Below, in pieces: positions 14,810-22,600 of a stretch of 23,188 bases of DNA (its first letter is position 1; each line of letters starts with the position of its first letter). Source of the DNA: DATKZS01 sp035527835 [NCBI: bacterium] (GTDB lineage Bacteria > RBG-13-61-14); contig DATKZS010000239.1 in NCBI GenBank assembly GCA_035527835.1, positions 1 to 23,188 of the forward strand, written 5' to 3'. A program made the position numbers and the translations under genes. The notes below the pieces were generated by a model. The model made no database searches and was not told the DNA's origin. It saw only the letters and a program-made list of their open reading frames with translations.

Positions 14810-16048
14810 ATGGCTCGAGTGTTGATCATCGGCGCGGGCGGCGTGGGCTCGGTGGTGGCGCACAAGTGCGCGCAGGCCCGGGAGGTGTTCGCTGACATTT
14901 GCCTCGCGAGCCGGACCGTGGCGAAGTGCGGGGCGGTCCGGGCCTCGATCCGGGAGCGCTATCGGCGGAACATCGGCGTGGCCGCGCTCGACGCTGACAA
15001 GCCCCGGGAGACGGTGAGGCTGATCCGGGAGTTCAGGCCGGACGTGGTGATCAACGTGGCGCTGCCGTACCAGGACCTGGCCATCATGGACGCGTGCCTT
15101 ATAACGGGCGTGGATTATCTGGACACGGCCAACTACGAGCCGCGCGACCAGGCCAGGTTCGAGTACAAGTGGCAATGGGCGTATAAGAAGCGGTTCCGGG
15201 AGCGGGGCATCATGGCGCTCTTGGGGTCCGGGTTCGACCCGGGCGTGACCAACGTCTTCTGCGCGCATGCCCTGAAGCACCGCTTCGACGAGATCGCGAG
15301 CGTGGACATCATTGACTGCAACGCCGGCGACCACGGCCATCCGTTCGCCACGAACTTCAACCCGGAGATCAACATCCGCGAGGTGACGCAGAAGGGCCGG
15401 TACTGGGAGCGGGGCCGCTGGGTCACGGTCGCGCCCATGTCAATGTCGCGCGAATTGGGATTCCCCGCCGGGATCGGCGTGAAAAGGGTCTACCTGCTCT
15501 ATCACGAGGAGATGGAGTCGCTATCCAGGAACCTCGCCTCCTTCGGCCTCAAGCGGATGCGGTTCTGGATGACCTTCTCGGAGCGATACCTCACGTACCT
15601 CAAAGTGCTGCAGGACGTGGGCATGACCAAGATCGAGCCGGTGATGTACGAGGGCCGCGCGATCGTGCCGCTCCAGTTTTTGAAGGCGGTGCTGCCGGAC
15701 CCGGGATCGCTGGGCAAGACCACCAGGGGCAAGACCTGCATCGGCTGCCTGGTGCGGGGCAAAAAGGGCGGGCGGGACCGCGCGTATTACATCTATAACA
15801 TTTGCGACCACGAGGCGTGCTACCAGGAGGTCGGGTCGCAGGCGATCAGTTACACCACGGGAGTTCCGGCCATGATCGGGGCCATGCTGATGGTAACGGG
15901 AAAATGGAAGCGGCCGGGCGTGTTCAACATGGAGGAATTCGATCCGGACCCGTTCATGGCGCTCCTCGGAAAGTATGGGCTGCCGTGGAAGGAAACCATG
16001 GCCGCGAAATTCACCGAGCAATGGGTTAAAGCGTTGGAGCGGGGCTGA
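14810..16048 (+). CDS. Carboxynorspermidine/carboxyspermidine dehydrogenase (saccharopine dehydrogenase family)
   Basis: This enzyme reductively condenses aspartate beta-semialdehyde with putrescine (or diaminopropane) to carboxyspermidine (or carboxynorspermidine) using NADPH in the cytoplasm. It has 412 residues. The N-terminal Rossmann motif is IIGAGGVGSVVAHK (6-19). Family-typical stretches are DYLDTANYEP, GSGFDPGVTNVFCAHA, DCNAGDHGHPFATNFNPE and SYTTGVPAMIGA. The ATG at 14810 follows GGAGGG by 5 nt. It ends 3 nt before the decarboxylase gene that performs the next step, which makes the assignment firm against lysine-pathway saccharopine dehydrogenases. Substrate chain length (spermidine versus norspermidine) cannot be told from sequence alone. 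Confidence 0.94.
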   Translation: MARVLIIGAGGVGSVVAHKCAQAREVFADICLASRTVAKCGAVRASIRERYRRNIGVAALDADKPRETVRLIREFRPDVVINVALPYQDLAIMDACLITGVDYLDTANYEPRDQARFEYKWQWAYKKRFRERGIMALLGSGFDPGVTNVFCAHALKHRFDEIASVDIIDCNAGDHGHPFATNFNPEINIREVTQKGRYWERGRWVTVAPMSMSRELGFPAGIGVKRVYLLYHEEMESLSRNLASFGLKRMRFWMTFSERYLTYLKVLQDVGMTKIEPVMYEGRAIVPLQFLKAVLPDPGSLGKTTRGKTCIGCLVRGKKGGRDRAYYIYNICDHEACYQEVGSQAISYTTGVPAMIGAMLMVTGKWKRPGVFNMEEFDPDPFMALLGKYGLPWKETMAAKFTEQWVKALERG

Positions 16049-16051
16049 CGA

Positions 16052-17266
16052 ATGCTGGATGACAAGATTATCGCTGGACTGCCCACGCCTTGTTACGTGA
16101 TTGACGAGGCCGCGCTTATAAGGAACCTTGAGCTGCTGGCGTCGGTGCGGGCCGACACGGGATGCAAGATTTTGCTCGCGCTGAAGGCCTTTGCCGCGTG
16201 GCGGCTGTTCCCGCTGATCGCGCAATACCTCGACGGCGTGAATGCGGCGTCAGTGAACGAGGCCCGGCTGGGCCTCGAAGAATTCGGCAAGGAAGTCCAC
16301 CTCGCCGTGCCGGCCTATGGCGAGCGCGACCTGGCCGAGTTGTTCGCGTTGCTCGCCGCCCGCGAAAGCAGGGCGCCGTTCCACGTCGTGTTCAATTCCC
16401 TGGCCCAGTGGAAGAAGTTCGGCAAGATCTGCCTTGACCGCGGCATCGTCTGCGGCCTCCGGGTCAACCCGGAGAGGTCCACGGGCGCCAACCCGATTTA
16501 TGATCCCTGCCGCTCAGGCTCCCGCCTCGGCATCACCATCGCCGAGATGGAATCGTGCTCCGCCTCCTACCTCGCCGGCGTCTCCGGGCTCCACTTCCAC
16601 GCGCTGTGCGAGCAGAACGCCGACGCGCTGGCCCAGGTGCTCGAGGCATTCGAGCAAAAGTTTGGGAAGTACCTGCCGGGCCTCAAGTGGGTGAACTTCG
16701 GGGGCGGCCACCACATCACGCGGCTATCCCGCCTGCATCCGGGAGTGGGGATCACGGAAGAATACGACGTGGAGCTGCTCGTGAAGCTGGTCCGGGAATT
16801 CAAGACGCGGCGCCCGGTTGAGGTCTACCTGGAGCCGGGGGAGGCAGTGGCCCTGTACGCGGGCGCCTTGGTGGCGACGGTGCTCGACGTGGTCCGGCGC
16901 GACGTTCCCATCGCCATTCTCGACGCCTCCGCCGCCGCGCACATGCCCGACGTGCTGGAAGGCCCGTACCTGCCGCCGGTCCTTGGCGCTCTCCCGGCGC
17001 CGCCCGGCTGCCCGCCGCCGCCCCACACCTTCCGCCTCTCCGGCAACACCTGCCTGGCCGGCGACGTGATCGGCGATTACGTGTTCGAGCGCCCGCTCGA
17101 ACCCGGTTCGCGCGTCGTCTTCCTTGACCAGGCCCATTACACCATGGTCAAGAACAACACGTTCAACGGGGTGAACCTGCCGGCGATCATCCTCTTAAAA
17201 AGCAGCGGCGCGGTGGAGACGGTCAAGGAATTCGGCTTTGAAGAATTCCGGGGCAGGCTGTCCTAG
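16052..17266 (+). CDS. nspC: Carboxynorspermidine/carboxyspermidine decarboxylase
   Basis: NspC is a PLP-dependent fold-III decarboxylase that turns carboxyspermidine or carboxynorspermidine into spermidine or norspermidine. It has 404 residues, near the family norm. The PLP lysine is K45 in LLALKAFAAW. Other motifs are HFHALCEQN, the phosphate-binding VNFGGGHHITR, EPGEAVALYAGAL, the catalytic Cys in LSGNTCLAGDVIGDY and the family-typical YTMVKNNTFNGV near the C-terminus. The start lies 3 nt after the dehydrogenase stop, so the two genes are one operon. It is followed after 10 nt by an intrinsic terminator. This is the alternative spermidine route that avoids decarboxylated AdoMet, common in anaerobes and gut bacteria. 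Confidence 0.96.
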   Translation: MLDDKIIAGLPTPCYVIDEAALIRNLELLASVRADTGCKILLALKAFAAWRLFPLIAQYLDGVNAASVNEARLGLEEFGKEVHLAVPAYGERDLAELFALLAARESRAPFHVVFNSLAQWKKFGKICLDRGIVCGLRVNPERSTGANPIYDPCRSGSRLGITIAEMESCSASYLAGVSGLHFHALCEQNADALAQVLEAFEQKFGKYLPGLKWVNFGGGHHITRLSRLHPGVGITEEYDVELLVKLVREFKTRRPVEVYLEPGEAVALYAGALVATVLDVVRRDVPIAILDASAAAHMPDVLEGPYLPPVLGALPAPPGCPPPPHTFRLSGNTCLAGDVIGDYVFERPLEPGSRVVFLDQAHYTMVKNNTFNGVNLPAIILLKSSGAVETVKEFGFEEFRGRLS

Positions 17267-17276
17267 CAAGAGCATG

Positions 17277-17308
17277 AAAAAAGCGCGGGCATCGGCCCAC
17301 GCTTTTTT
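17277..17308. terminator. Bidirectional intrinsic terminator between nspC and the PilZ gene
   Basis: AAAAAAGCG-C-GGGC (17277-17290) pairs with GCCC-A-CGCTTTTTT (17295-17308), with one C/A mismatch and a 4-nt loop. Flanking A and T runs give a U-tract on both strands. It ends the plus-strand polyamine operon (stop at 17266) and the minus-strand bS22-PilZ unit (stop at 17336), which converge here. It is the clearest classical terminator in the window. Confidence 0.9.
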
Positions 17309-17335
17309 GCTGGATCAGCAGCGCCTGATCATCTG

Positions 17336-17701
17336 TTAATCATTGTCTTGCTCTACGTTCCCTTTCTCGATCTGGGAATGGACGAACTCGCGGACGCGTT
17401 CCTGGTCCTCGCGGGCGATGGCCATGAACTGGACGCCCATGCCGGGCTGGCGTTCTGGCGCGGTACGCTCATCGCGCAGCCACACGACCTGACCCATGGA
17501 CTCGATCGGCTGGTCGTCACCGGGCAGGGTGAAGCTGATTTTCAGGTTGGTCCCGGGCGCGAACGGTTCCTGGGTGATGAGGAAGATGCCGCCGGAGCTC
17601 ACGTTGCCGGACACGTAGAGCGGCACGCGCTCGCGCCGGGCGCCCTTGTCGAAAACCTCGATCCGGGCGATGGCGCGCACGGTCCTCCGCCTCTCCACCA
17701 T
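17336..17701 (-). CDS. PilZ domain protein (predicted c-di-GMP binding)
   Basis: A 121-residue single-domain PilZ protein with both c-di-GMP contact motifs: RxxxR (R5-R9, ERRRTVR) and NxSxxG (N33, S35, G38; GNVSSGGIF), followed by the beta-barrel ending in GMGVQFMAI. Such proteins usually act as cytoplasmic c-di-GMP receptors that bind a partner; the target is unknown. A TTG at 17716 would add five residues, but GGAGAG lies 7 nt before the ATG at 17701, so that start is chosen. It follows the bS22 gene by 27 nt on the same strand and shares its candidate promoter. The C-terminal 20 residues (FVHSQIEKGNVEQDND) are polar and probably helical. Confidence 0.92.
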   Translation of the reverse strand: MVERRRTVRAIARIEVFDKGARRERVPLYVSGNVSSGGIFLITQEPFAPGTNLKISFTLPGDDQPIESMGQVVWLRDERTAPERQPGMGVQFMAIAREDQERVREFVHSQIEKGNVEQDND

Positions 17702-17728
17702 GGATGATCTCTCCAATCAAGATCAGGA

Positions 17729-17818
17729 TTATTTGTTCTTGTGACGTAGTTTCTTGAGCTGTTTGCGCTTTTTGTGCTTGCTCATTTTCTTCTTGCGCTT
17801 CTTGATTACGCTGCCCAT
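17729..17818 (-). CDS. Small ribosomal protein bS22 / AURKAIP1-COX24 domain protein (29 aa)
   Basis: A 29-residue, extremely basic protein, MGSVIKKRKKKMSKHKKRKQ followed by nine more residues (LKKLRHKNK). The opening MGSVIKKR(K/R)K(R/K)M(S/A)K and the closing KKLRH are the signature of the bacterial AURKAIP1/COX24-type proteins, recognised as 30S protein bS22 in mycobacteria and homologous to mitochondrial mS38. It would bind rRNA near the decoding region of the small subunit. ATG at 17818 with AGGGGAG 3-4 nt upstream; stop TAA at 17729-17731. It is preceded by a good promoter and a leader hairpin, and is followed by the PilZ gene. The gene is easily missed because of its length. Confidence 0.85.
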   Translation of the reverse strand: MGSVIKKRKKKMSKHKKRKQLKKLRHKNK

Positions 17819-17838
17819 ATTCTCCCCTTTGATTTATA

Positions 17839-17860
17839 GCCCGCGGGCATTGCCGCGGGC
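17839..17860 (-). promoter_or_regulatory. Leader hairpin upstream of the bS22 gene
   Basis: GCCCGCGG (17839-17846) and CCGCGGGC (17853-17860) form a perfect 8-bp GC stem with a 6-nt loop. It lies in the 5' leader between the candidate promoter and the ribosome-binding site, ending about 20 nt before the start codon. There is no U-tract, so it is not a standard terminator. It could serve regulation or RNA stability, or be a stray REP-type palindrome like those at 19321-19579. Confidence 0.5.
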
Positions 17861-17889
17861 GCTTGAGCTGACTTATGCCAGAGAGGACT

Positions 17890-17917
17890 ATTATATTGAA
17901 GAAACCGGAAAAGGCAA
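17890..17917 (-). promoter_or_regulatory. Candidate sigma-70-type promoter of the bS22-PilZ unit
   Basis: On the minus strand a perfect TATAAT (17890-17895) is preceded at 16 nt by TTGCCT (17912-17917, 4/6 match to -35). Predicted transcription start is near 17882, giving a leader of about 65 nt that includes the GC hairpin at 17839-17860. Confidence 0.55.
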
Positions 17918-17944
17918 GGCGGGACCAGAAGGGAACATGAAAAA

Positions 17945-17977
17945 ACCGCGGAGACTTAGGAGAACGCAGAGAAAAAA
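17945..17977. repeat. Single-arm repeat element 6 (CGCGGAGA/CGCAGAGA type)
   Basis: ACCGCGGAGACTTAGGAGAA followed by CGCAGAGAAAAAA matches the arm of element 1, with one unit (CTTAGGAGA) degenerate. No inverted partner is nearby. It lies 10 nt downstream of the hypB stop codon and just upstream of the bS22 promoter. Relative to hypB transcription its orientation is opposite to that of half-element 5 relative to glgC. Confidence 0.7.
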
Positions 17978-17986
17978 TCCTGTTAA

Positions 17987-18688
17987 TTATCTCCCCGCCG
18001 CCTTCTTCTTTTTCGCAATCTCCCGCGTGAGCCAATCGGTCCATTGCTCCACGCCCTCGCCGGTGCGCGCGCTTAGCTCGATGATCGGCATGTGCGGGTG
18101 CACGCCCCGGATGTGGCTCCGCGCCAGCTCAAGGTCGTAGTCCAGGTGCGGAAGCAAATCAATCTTGCCCAGGATCGCCAGGTCGCACACCTGGAACATC
18201 AGCGGGTACTTCGACGGCTTGTCCTCGCCCTCCGTCACCGACAGCACCACCACCCGCCTGTCCTCGCCGATGTCGAACTCCGCCGGGCAAACCAGGTTAC
18301 CGAGGTTCTCCACGATCAGCAGGTCCAGGTTCTTGAGGTCAAGACCCGACGCCGCGTCCCACACCACCGGCGCCGTCAAATGGCAGTCGCCCCCGAAAGC
18401 GTCCGTGCAAATCTGCACCGCCGGGATCTCGCCCGCAAGCGACAGCCGCTCCGCGTCGTTCGTGGTGCAGATGTCGCCAACCACCACCCCGATCCTTAAG
18501 CTGTCCTTGAGCGCCGTGAGCGTCTTCTGCAACAGCATCGTCTTCCCCGAACCCGGCGAGCTCATCACGTTGATCACGAACAGCCCCAGCTCCCCGAACC
18601 GACGCCGGTTGATCGCAGCCAACCGGTCGTTCTCGCCCATCACCTTCTTCGCCACCGCGATGTGCTGATGTTTGTGGTCGTCATGCAT
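17987..18688 (-). CDS. hypB: Hydrogenase/urease nickel-insertion GTPase HypB
   Basis: HypB is the GTPase that, with HypA, delivers nickel to the large subunit of [NiFe]-hydrogenase (or to urease). It has 233 residues. The N-terminus is short and His-rich (MHDDHKHQH), lacking the CxxCGC high-affinity nickel motif of E. coli HypB. GTPase motifs are SSPGSGKT (43-50), GDICTTNDAERL (switch I) and GKIDLLPHLDYD (the GK(A/I)D-type specificity region). The metal site between monomers is GGDCHLTAP and ENLGNLVCPAEFD. ATG at 18688 has AAGGAG 6 nt upstream. hypA lies 213 nt upstream on the same strand with repeat element 7 in between. No hydrogenase structural genes are in the window. Confidence 0.96.
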   Translation of the reverse strand: MHDDHKHQHIAVAKKVMGENDRLAAINRRRFGELGLFVINVMSSPGSGKTMLLQKTLTALKDSLRIGVVVGDICTTNDAERLSLAGEIPAVQICTDAFGGDCHLTAPVVWDAASGLDLKNLDLLIVENLGNLVCPAEFDIGEDRRVVVLSVTEGEDKPSKYPLMFQVCDLAILGKIDLLPHLDYDLELARSHIRGVHPHMPIIELSARTGEGVEQWTDWLTREIAKKKKAAGR

Positions 18689-18721
18689 GACTTACTCCTT
18701 GTCAAACTATCATATTTTTTA

Positions 18722-18864
18722 TTGCCGCAGATGAACGCGGATGAAAAAGAATCAAGAATCAAGAAGCAGAAATGGATAGCACTGGTTCCGGCTTATCGTC
18801 TCAGTTCCCTGCACCTCTTACCTTATCACTCTTATCTGCGTCCATCTGCGTTCATCTGCGGCAA
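18722..18864. repeat. Intergenic inverted-repeat element 7 (CGCAGATGAA type)
   Basis: Left arm TTGCCGCAGATGAACGCGGA (from 18722 to 18742) pairs with the right arm at 18844-18864 with one mismatch. The right side carries three CATCTGCGT units. The spacer of about 100 nt contains an internal AAGAATC duplication (AAGAATCAAGAATC). The right end is 38 nt downstream of the hypA stop codon and the left end 34 nt upstream of hypB, so the element separates two genes normally adjacent in an operon. Confidence 0.85.
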
Positions 18865-18901
18865 AAAAACATTTATTCTGGGCGTCCCCCGGCGCTTGAA
18901 T

Positions 18902-19249
18902 TCACTCCCCCTCCACTTCGATCGAATCTATCACCATCTCTCTTCCACCCACCACTTCCACATTATCGCTCCCGCACTGCCCGCACACGAACGGCGGCGC
19001 GCTCACCTCGCTCTGGGCCCCGCACTTGTCGCACTCCAGCAGCACCGGCACCTCGTTAAACACGATCTCCGCGCCCTCCGCCGCCGTGTCCTTCATCACC
19101 ACGTCCATGCAGAACGTCAGCGACGAAGGCACGATCGCCGTCAGCTTCCCGATCGTCAAATGGATCGCCTTCACCTTGAGCGGCTCCCCCGCCGGCATGC
19201 TCTGCTGAACAATCCCCAATATCTGCATCGCTATCCCCATCTCATGCAT
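18902..19249 (-). CDS. hypA: Nickel metallochaperone HypA
   Basis: HypA works with HypB to insert nickel into [NiFe]-hydrogenase. At 115 residues it is of normal size. The nickel-binding N-terminus MHE is present (His2), and the zinc site is formed by C73, C76, C89 and C92 (CDKCG and CGQCG). The start is the ATG at 19249, giving the conserved MHEMGIA; the ribosome-binding site GGAGAGGGAAG lies slightly far upstream (about 10 nt). A TTGACA at 19296-19301 may be its -35 box. The downstream gap to hypB holds repeat element 7. Confidence 0.96.
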   Translation of the reverse strand: MHEMGIAMQILGIVQQSMPAGEPLKVKAIHLTIGKLTAIVPSSLTFCMDVVMKDTAAEGAEIVFNEVPVLLECDKCGAQSEVSAPPFVCGQCGSDNVEVVGGREMVIDSIEVEGE

Positions 19250-19272
19250 CGTCCGCTTCTTCCCTCTCCTAA

Positions 19273-19301
19273 AAGATCATTCCCGCCCGCCGAACTGTCA
19301 A
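19273..19301 (-). promoter_or_regulatory. Candidate hypA promoter
   Basis: On the minus strand a perfect -35 TTGACA (19296-19301) is followed after 17 nt by GATCTT (19273-19278), a poor -10 (3/6). The strong -35 and position before hypA support it; the weak -10 suggests an activator may be needed. Confidence 0.35.
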
Positions 19302-19320
19302 CCCGCAAAATAATAACGAG

Positions 19321-19579
19321 GCCGTTTTAACGGCCTTTACCATGATAATAGGCCCGTGCTTTAGCGCGGGTGCCGGGCCGCCGCAGGCCGCCAAAGACCC
19401 CGTTTCAACGGGGTTCTCGAAATAAAGGATTCATCCATTCCGCGCGCGGAACGGCTAAAGCCCCAGCCCGACAAGGACGTTAAAACGCCCTCCCCGGCAA
19501 CTCCTCCGTATCCCCCCACCCGCCATAAATGACGGGCCTGCACCCGCGAAGCCGCGGGCAAAGCCCGGTGAACCGGGCT
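19321..19579. repeat. Cluster of short REP-like palindromes
   Basis: No gene is seen in the 367 nt between hypA and the rhamnosidase gene. Instead there are at least six small palindromes with a 2-5 nt centre: GCCGTTTTAACGGC (19321-19334), CCCGTGCTTTAGCGCGGG (19353-19370), ACCCCGTTTCAACGGGGT (19397-19414), GGCTAAAGCC (19453-19462), a CCCGCC/GACGGG pair around 19519-19536, and AGCCCGGTGAACCGGGCT (19562-19579). The cores GTTTTAAC, GCTTTAGC, GTTTCAAC and GGTGAACC follow one pattern. The cluster begins 38 nt downstream of the rhamnosidase stop. Spacing and sequence are irregular, so it is not a CRISPR. Confidence 0.75.
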
Positions 19580-19616
19580 GAACCAGGATGTTGCCACCTA
19601 TAGAAACTCGGGAATT

Positions 19617-22600
19617 TTATTGTCTGTTTTCCGAAACTCCCATCATCAGTTTTGTCGGACCTAAAAGACCGGCCGGAAGAAGCGTTGCTTCCTTGCCCTT
19701 GAATTGCTTGTACCTCTTATCACCGCCTCTGGCCTTGCCGATGAAGCTGTTCCGCAACGGCGGGATAACCGTCACTTCGATCACGTTCCGGCCGGCGGTG
19801 ATCAGCCCGGACACTTCGAGACGGAAAGGAGGCGCGAGCGGGACTCCGGAGGACTGGCCATTTATCCTGACCTCAGCGACTCCATGCACCGTTCCCAGGT
19901 CAAGCTCGACCAGTTCATTTTCACCAAATTCTTTGAGATCAAACTCGGTTTTATAAGTCACCGCGTTTGAGCGATATCTCAGTTCTTTAATCTCGCGCCA
20001 GTCATTTAGAGCCACCATCGGGAGGCTTATTGCTTTTGCGGCATTACCGGAATCTTCAACCGTCAGGAACCAATGATCCAGATTTTTCTCCTCGACCAAT
20101 CTCCACGATTTTCGACATATCCATTCCAGTCTCTCTGCCAGTTCAGGGGAATCTGGAGGAGAGGAGCACCAGGAAGGCGCATCAATGTCTGTTTCCGGCG
20201 AACTCGCCGCTTGATTGAAATGAGGCAATTCATAGGGGGTGAATTGGGAAATCGAGTTGAAAGGAGCTGACACCATGCCGCTGAGCCCGTCATCGCTGAG
20301 ATCGTAATGTCTGTAGCTCCTCCCGTTCCAGGGATCGATCCATTCGCCGTTCCGGACACACCCGTAACAATAAAATATATTGCTTTGCGTCATCCCTGTG
20401 GGGTTGCTTATGAATAGATAGGTGCTGTATTCAGCGAGCCTTCTTCTCTGGTAATTGAATGTGACTGGCACGTCGTATTGTTTTTGCTGTACAGTGCCGG
20501 AATAAAAGGTTTTAGAAAGGGTCCTTATGCTCATGTTGTATGGTGGAAAAAGCTCTACGGTGCCGGATAAAATGGTTTCATGAAGGGAGGAAACAGCCGC
20601 CCCTGGGGCCAGAGCTGTCTTGGAGTTGCCTCTTTTCAAAATACTCTCGAATGCCTCTCTTACGCGGTTATCGCCCGCCGAATAGTCCTTGAATCCCGGC
20701 TGAATAGCGGGAGGCGCTCCATAAATAATGAATATAGCCAATTGATCATTGATCTGGTTTAATCTCTCCGCCGTCTCCACTCCTATCCACGGCGCATTCG
20801 CGATCACCAGCGCCTTGTACTCGTTGTCCCCGATCACGATCTTCCTATTCCTCGTCTCTGCTCTGGCCAGGCTATCGTCGTTCACCCATTCCCAGGTATA
20901 GCCGTTGTTCTCTAAATCTTGGAGCATGGGCCAGATGTTTTGGAGCCAGGCGATGCGCGGGTCGGTCGCGGTGCCGCCGCCGAGGAGCGGCGCGAGGGCG
21001 TCGAGTCCTCCTCCTTCCATTTCTGGCTCGCCGTCGAATTGGCCGTTGAACAGGAACTCGTCGTGGCCCTGAGCCTGGGAGAATGATGAGGGGAAGCCGA
21101 GGAAGGGATAGTAAACGATCAGGTCGTAGTCGGGCTTGCCCTGGCGAAGGAGGTACTGGCAGCGCGCGATGTAGAGGTTGATGTCGCGGATGTACTTCCA
21201 GTAGGGGTTGGCCTCGGACATGTTGGTGGAGAAGGTTCCCATGGGCACAAACGGCGACGACCACGGGAACCAGCCGGTCTCGCCGTACCCGGGATCGGTC
21301 TTGCGGTACGAGTAGCCGTGATAGATGATGTGGTTCACGCCGGAGGTGAAGAGCTTGTCCGCCGCCGCCTTGATCTTGAGCGGAGTCGTCATGTAGTCGC
21401 GTCCGGCCCACACGAACGACTCGGCCGAGACCACGTTCTTGCCGGCCAGGTGCGCGCCGGATGACGCCATTTTTAAAAACATCTCGGACCCGCCCGCGTA
21501 GAGCTGCTCGGTCTCGGGGATGTCCACGTGCCCCATGGCCCGGATCACGTCAATGTCCAGGCCGTAAGTCTGCGCGCGGCTCTGGAGCCCGCGCTCGTGC
21601 GCCCACTTTTGCAGCGGGTCCAGGTAGCGCTCGATGAACAGGTCGGAGACGGTGAGGTCGTAATCATAGCGCACGCGCGCGTCGAGCTCGGAGAGGACGT
21701 AGGCGGGCGCGGGGTACACGCCCATCGCCTCCATGAAGAAGTTGTCGCCGCCGGGCACGCGGAGCGCGGCCAGGCGCGGGGCGAGGTCATAGCCGCGCCG
21801 CTTCTTGAACTCGGCGAGAAAATCCGGCGTGATGTGCCGCTCCGTCTTGAACTCGAAGCTGTCGTTGAAGAACGCGCGGAACGGCGCGCCCGCGTAGGGC
21901 AGCAGCCCGGTGCGCTCGCCCGCCAGGTGTTCGACGTTGGCCACGGCCGCGGCCGCGTCGAAGTGGTCAACCACGAAGCCGGGATCGGCCTGAGCGGAAA
22001 GGGTAGGGCGCTCGCCGTCCGGCGCCAGGTAAACGCCGACGATCAGCCACTTTCCGGCCGGAGCGTCCCACGTTACCACTCCGTCCGCGTCAACCTTGTC
22101 CGTGATCACCTGCGCCGATTCCGGGTCCAGCCGCACAGCCTTCGGCGCCAGCGGCGATTTGCCCGGCGCCACCCGGTACGCGACCGCCGCCATCAGCCTG
22201 GCGTCGTCGCCGCGGTACTGTGCGACCTCAGAGTTGAGCAGGTACTCGGCGATTTTGGCGATGGTATAGAACCCCGGTTTCTCCGGCCGCCTCAGCTTCC
22301 CGTGCATCCTCCTCGGCCCCGTCACCTTCTGCTCGCTCCACAACAGCGTCTTCATCCCCATCGCCGGCGTCACGTGCGCCCCGCCCGAGGGCCAGCCCGA
22401 GCCCAGGTTCAGGTCCACCCCCATCCCGTACTTCTTGGCCTCGTCCATCACCGTTGCCACGTGCGCGTAAAACGACGGCGTGTCAAAGCTCACCCGCCGC
22501 GCCATCTCCTCCCTGTCCGCCTTGGGATCGAGCCCCATCACAAAACACTGGATCTCCACCCCGCCGAACCCGTTGTCATAAAGCAGCTTGATCTCGCGCC

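Noticed and set aside
17987-19249. A hydrogenase maturation cluster or hydrogenase operon
   Set aside because: Only hypA and hypB are present; there are no structural genes and no hypC-F in the window.
19321-19579. CRISPR-like array
   Set aside because: The palindromes differ in sequence and spacing, and no cas gene is present.
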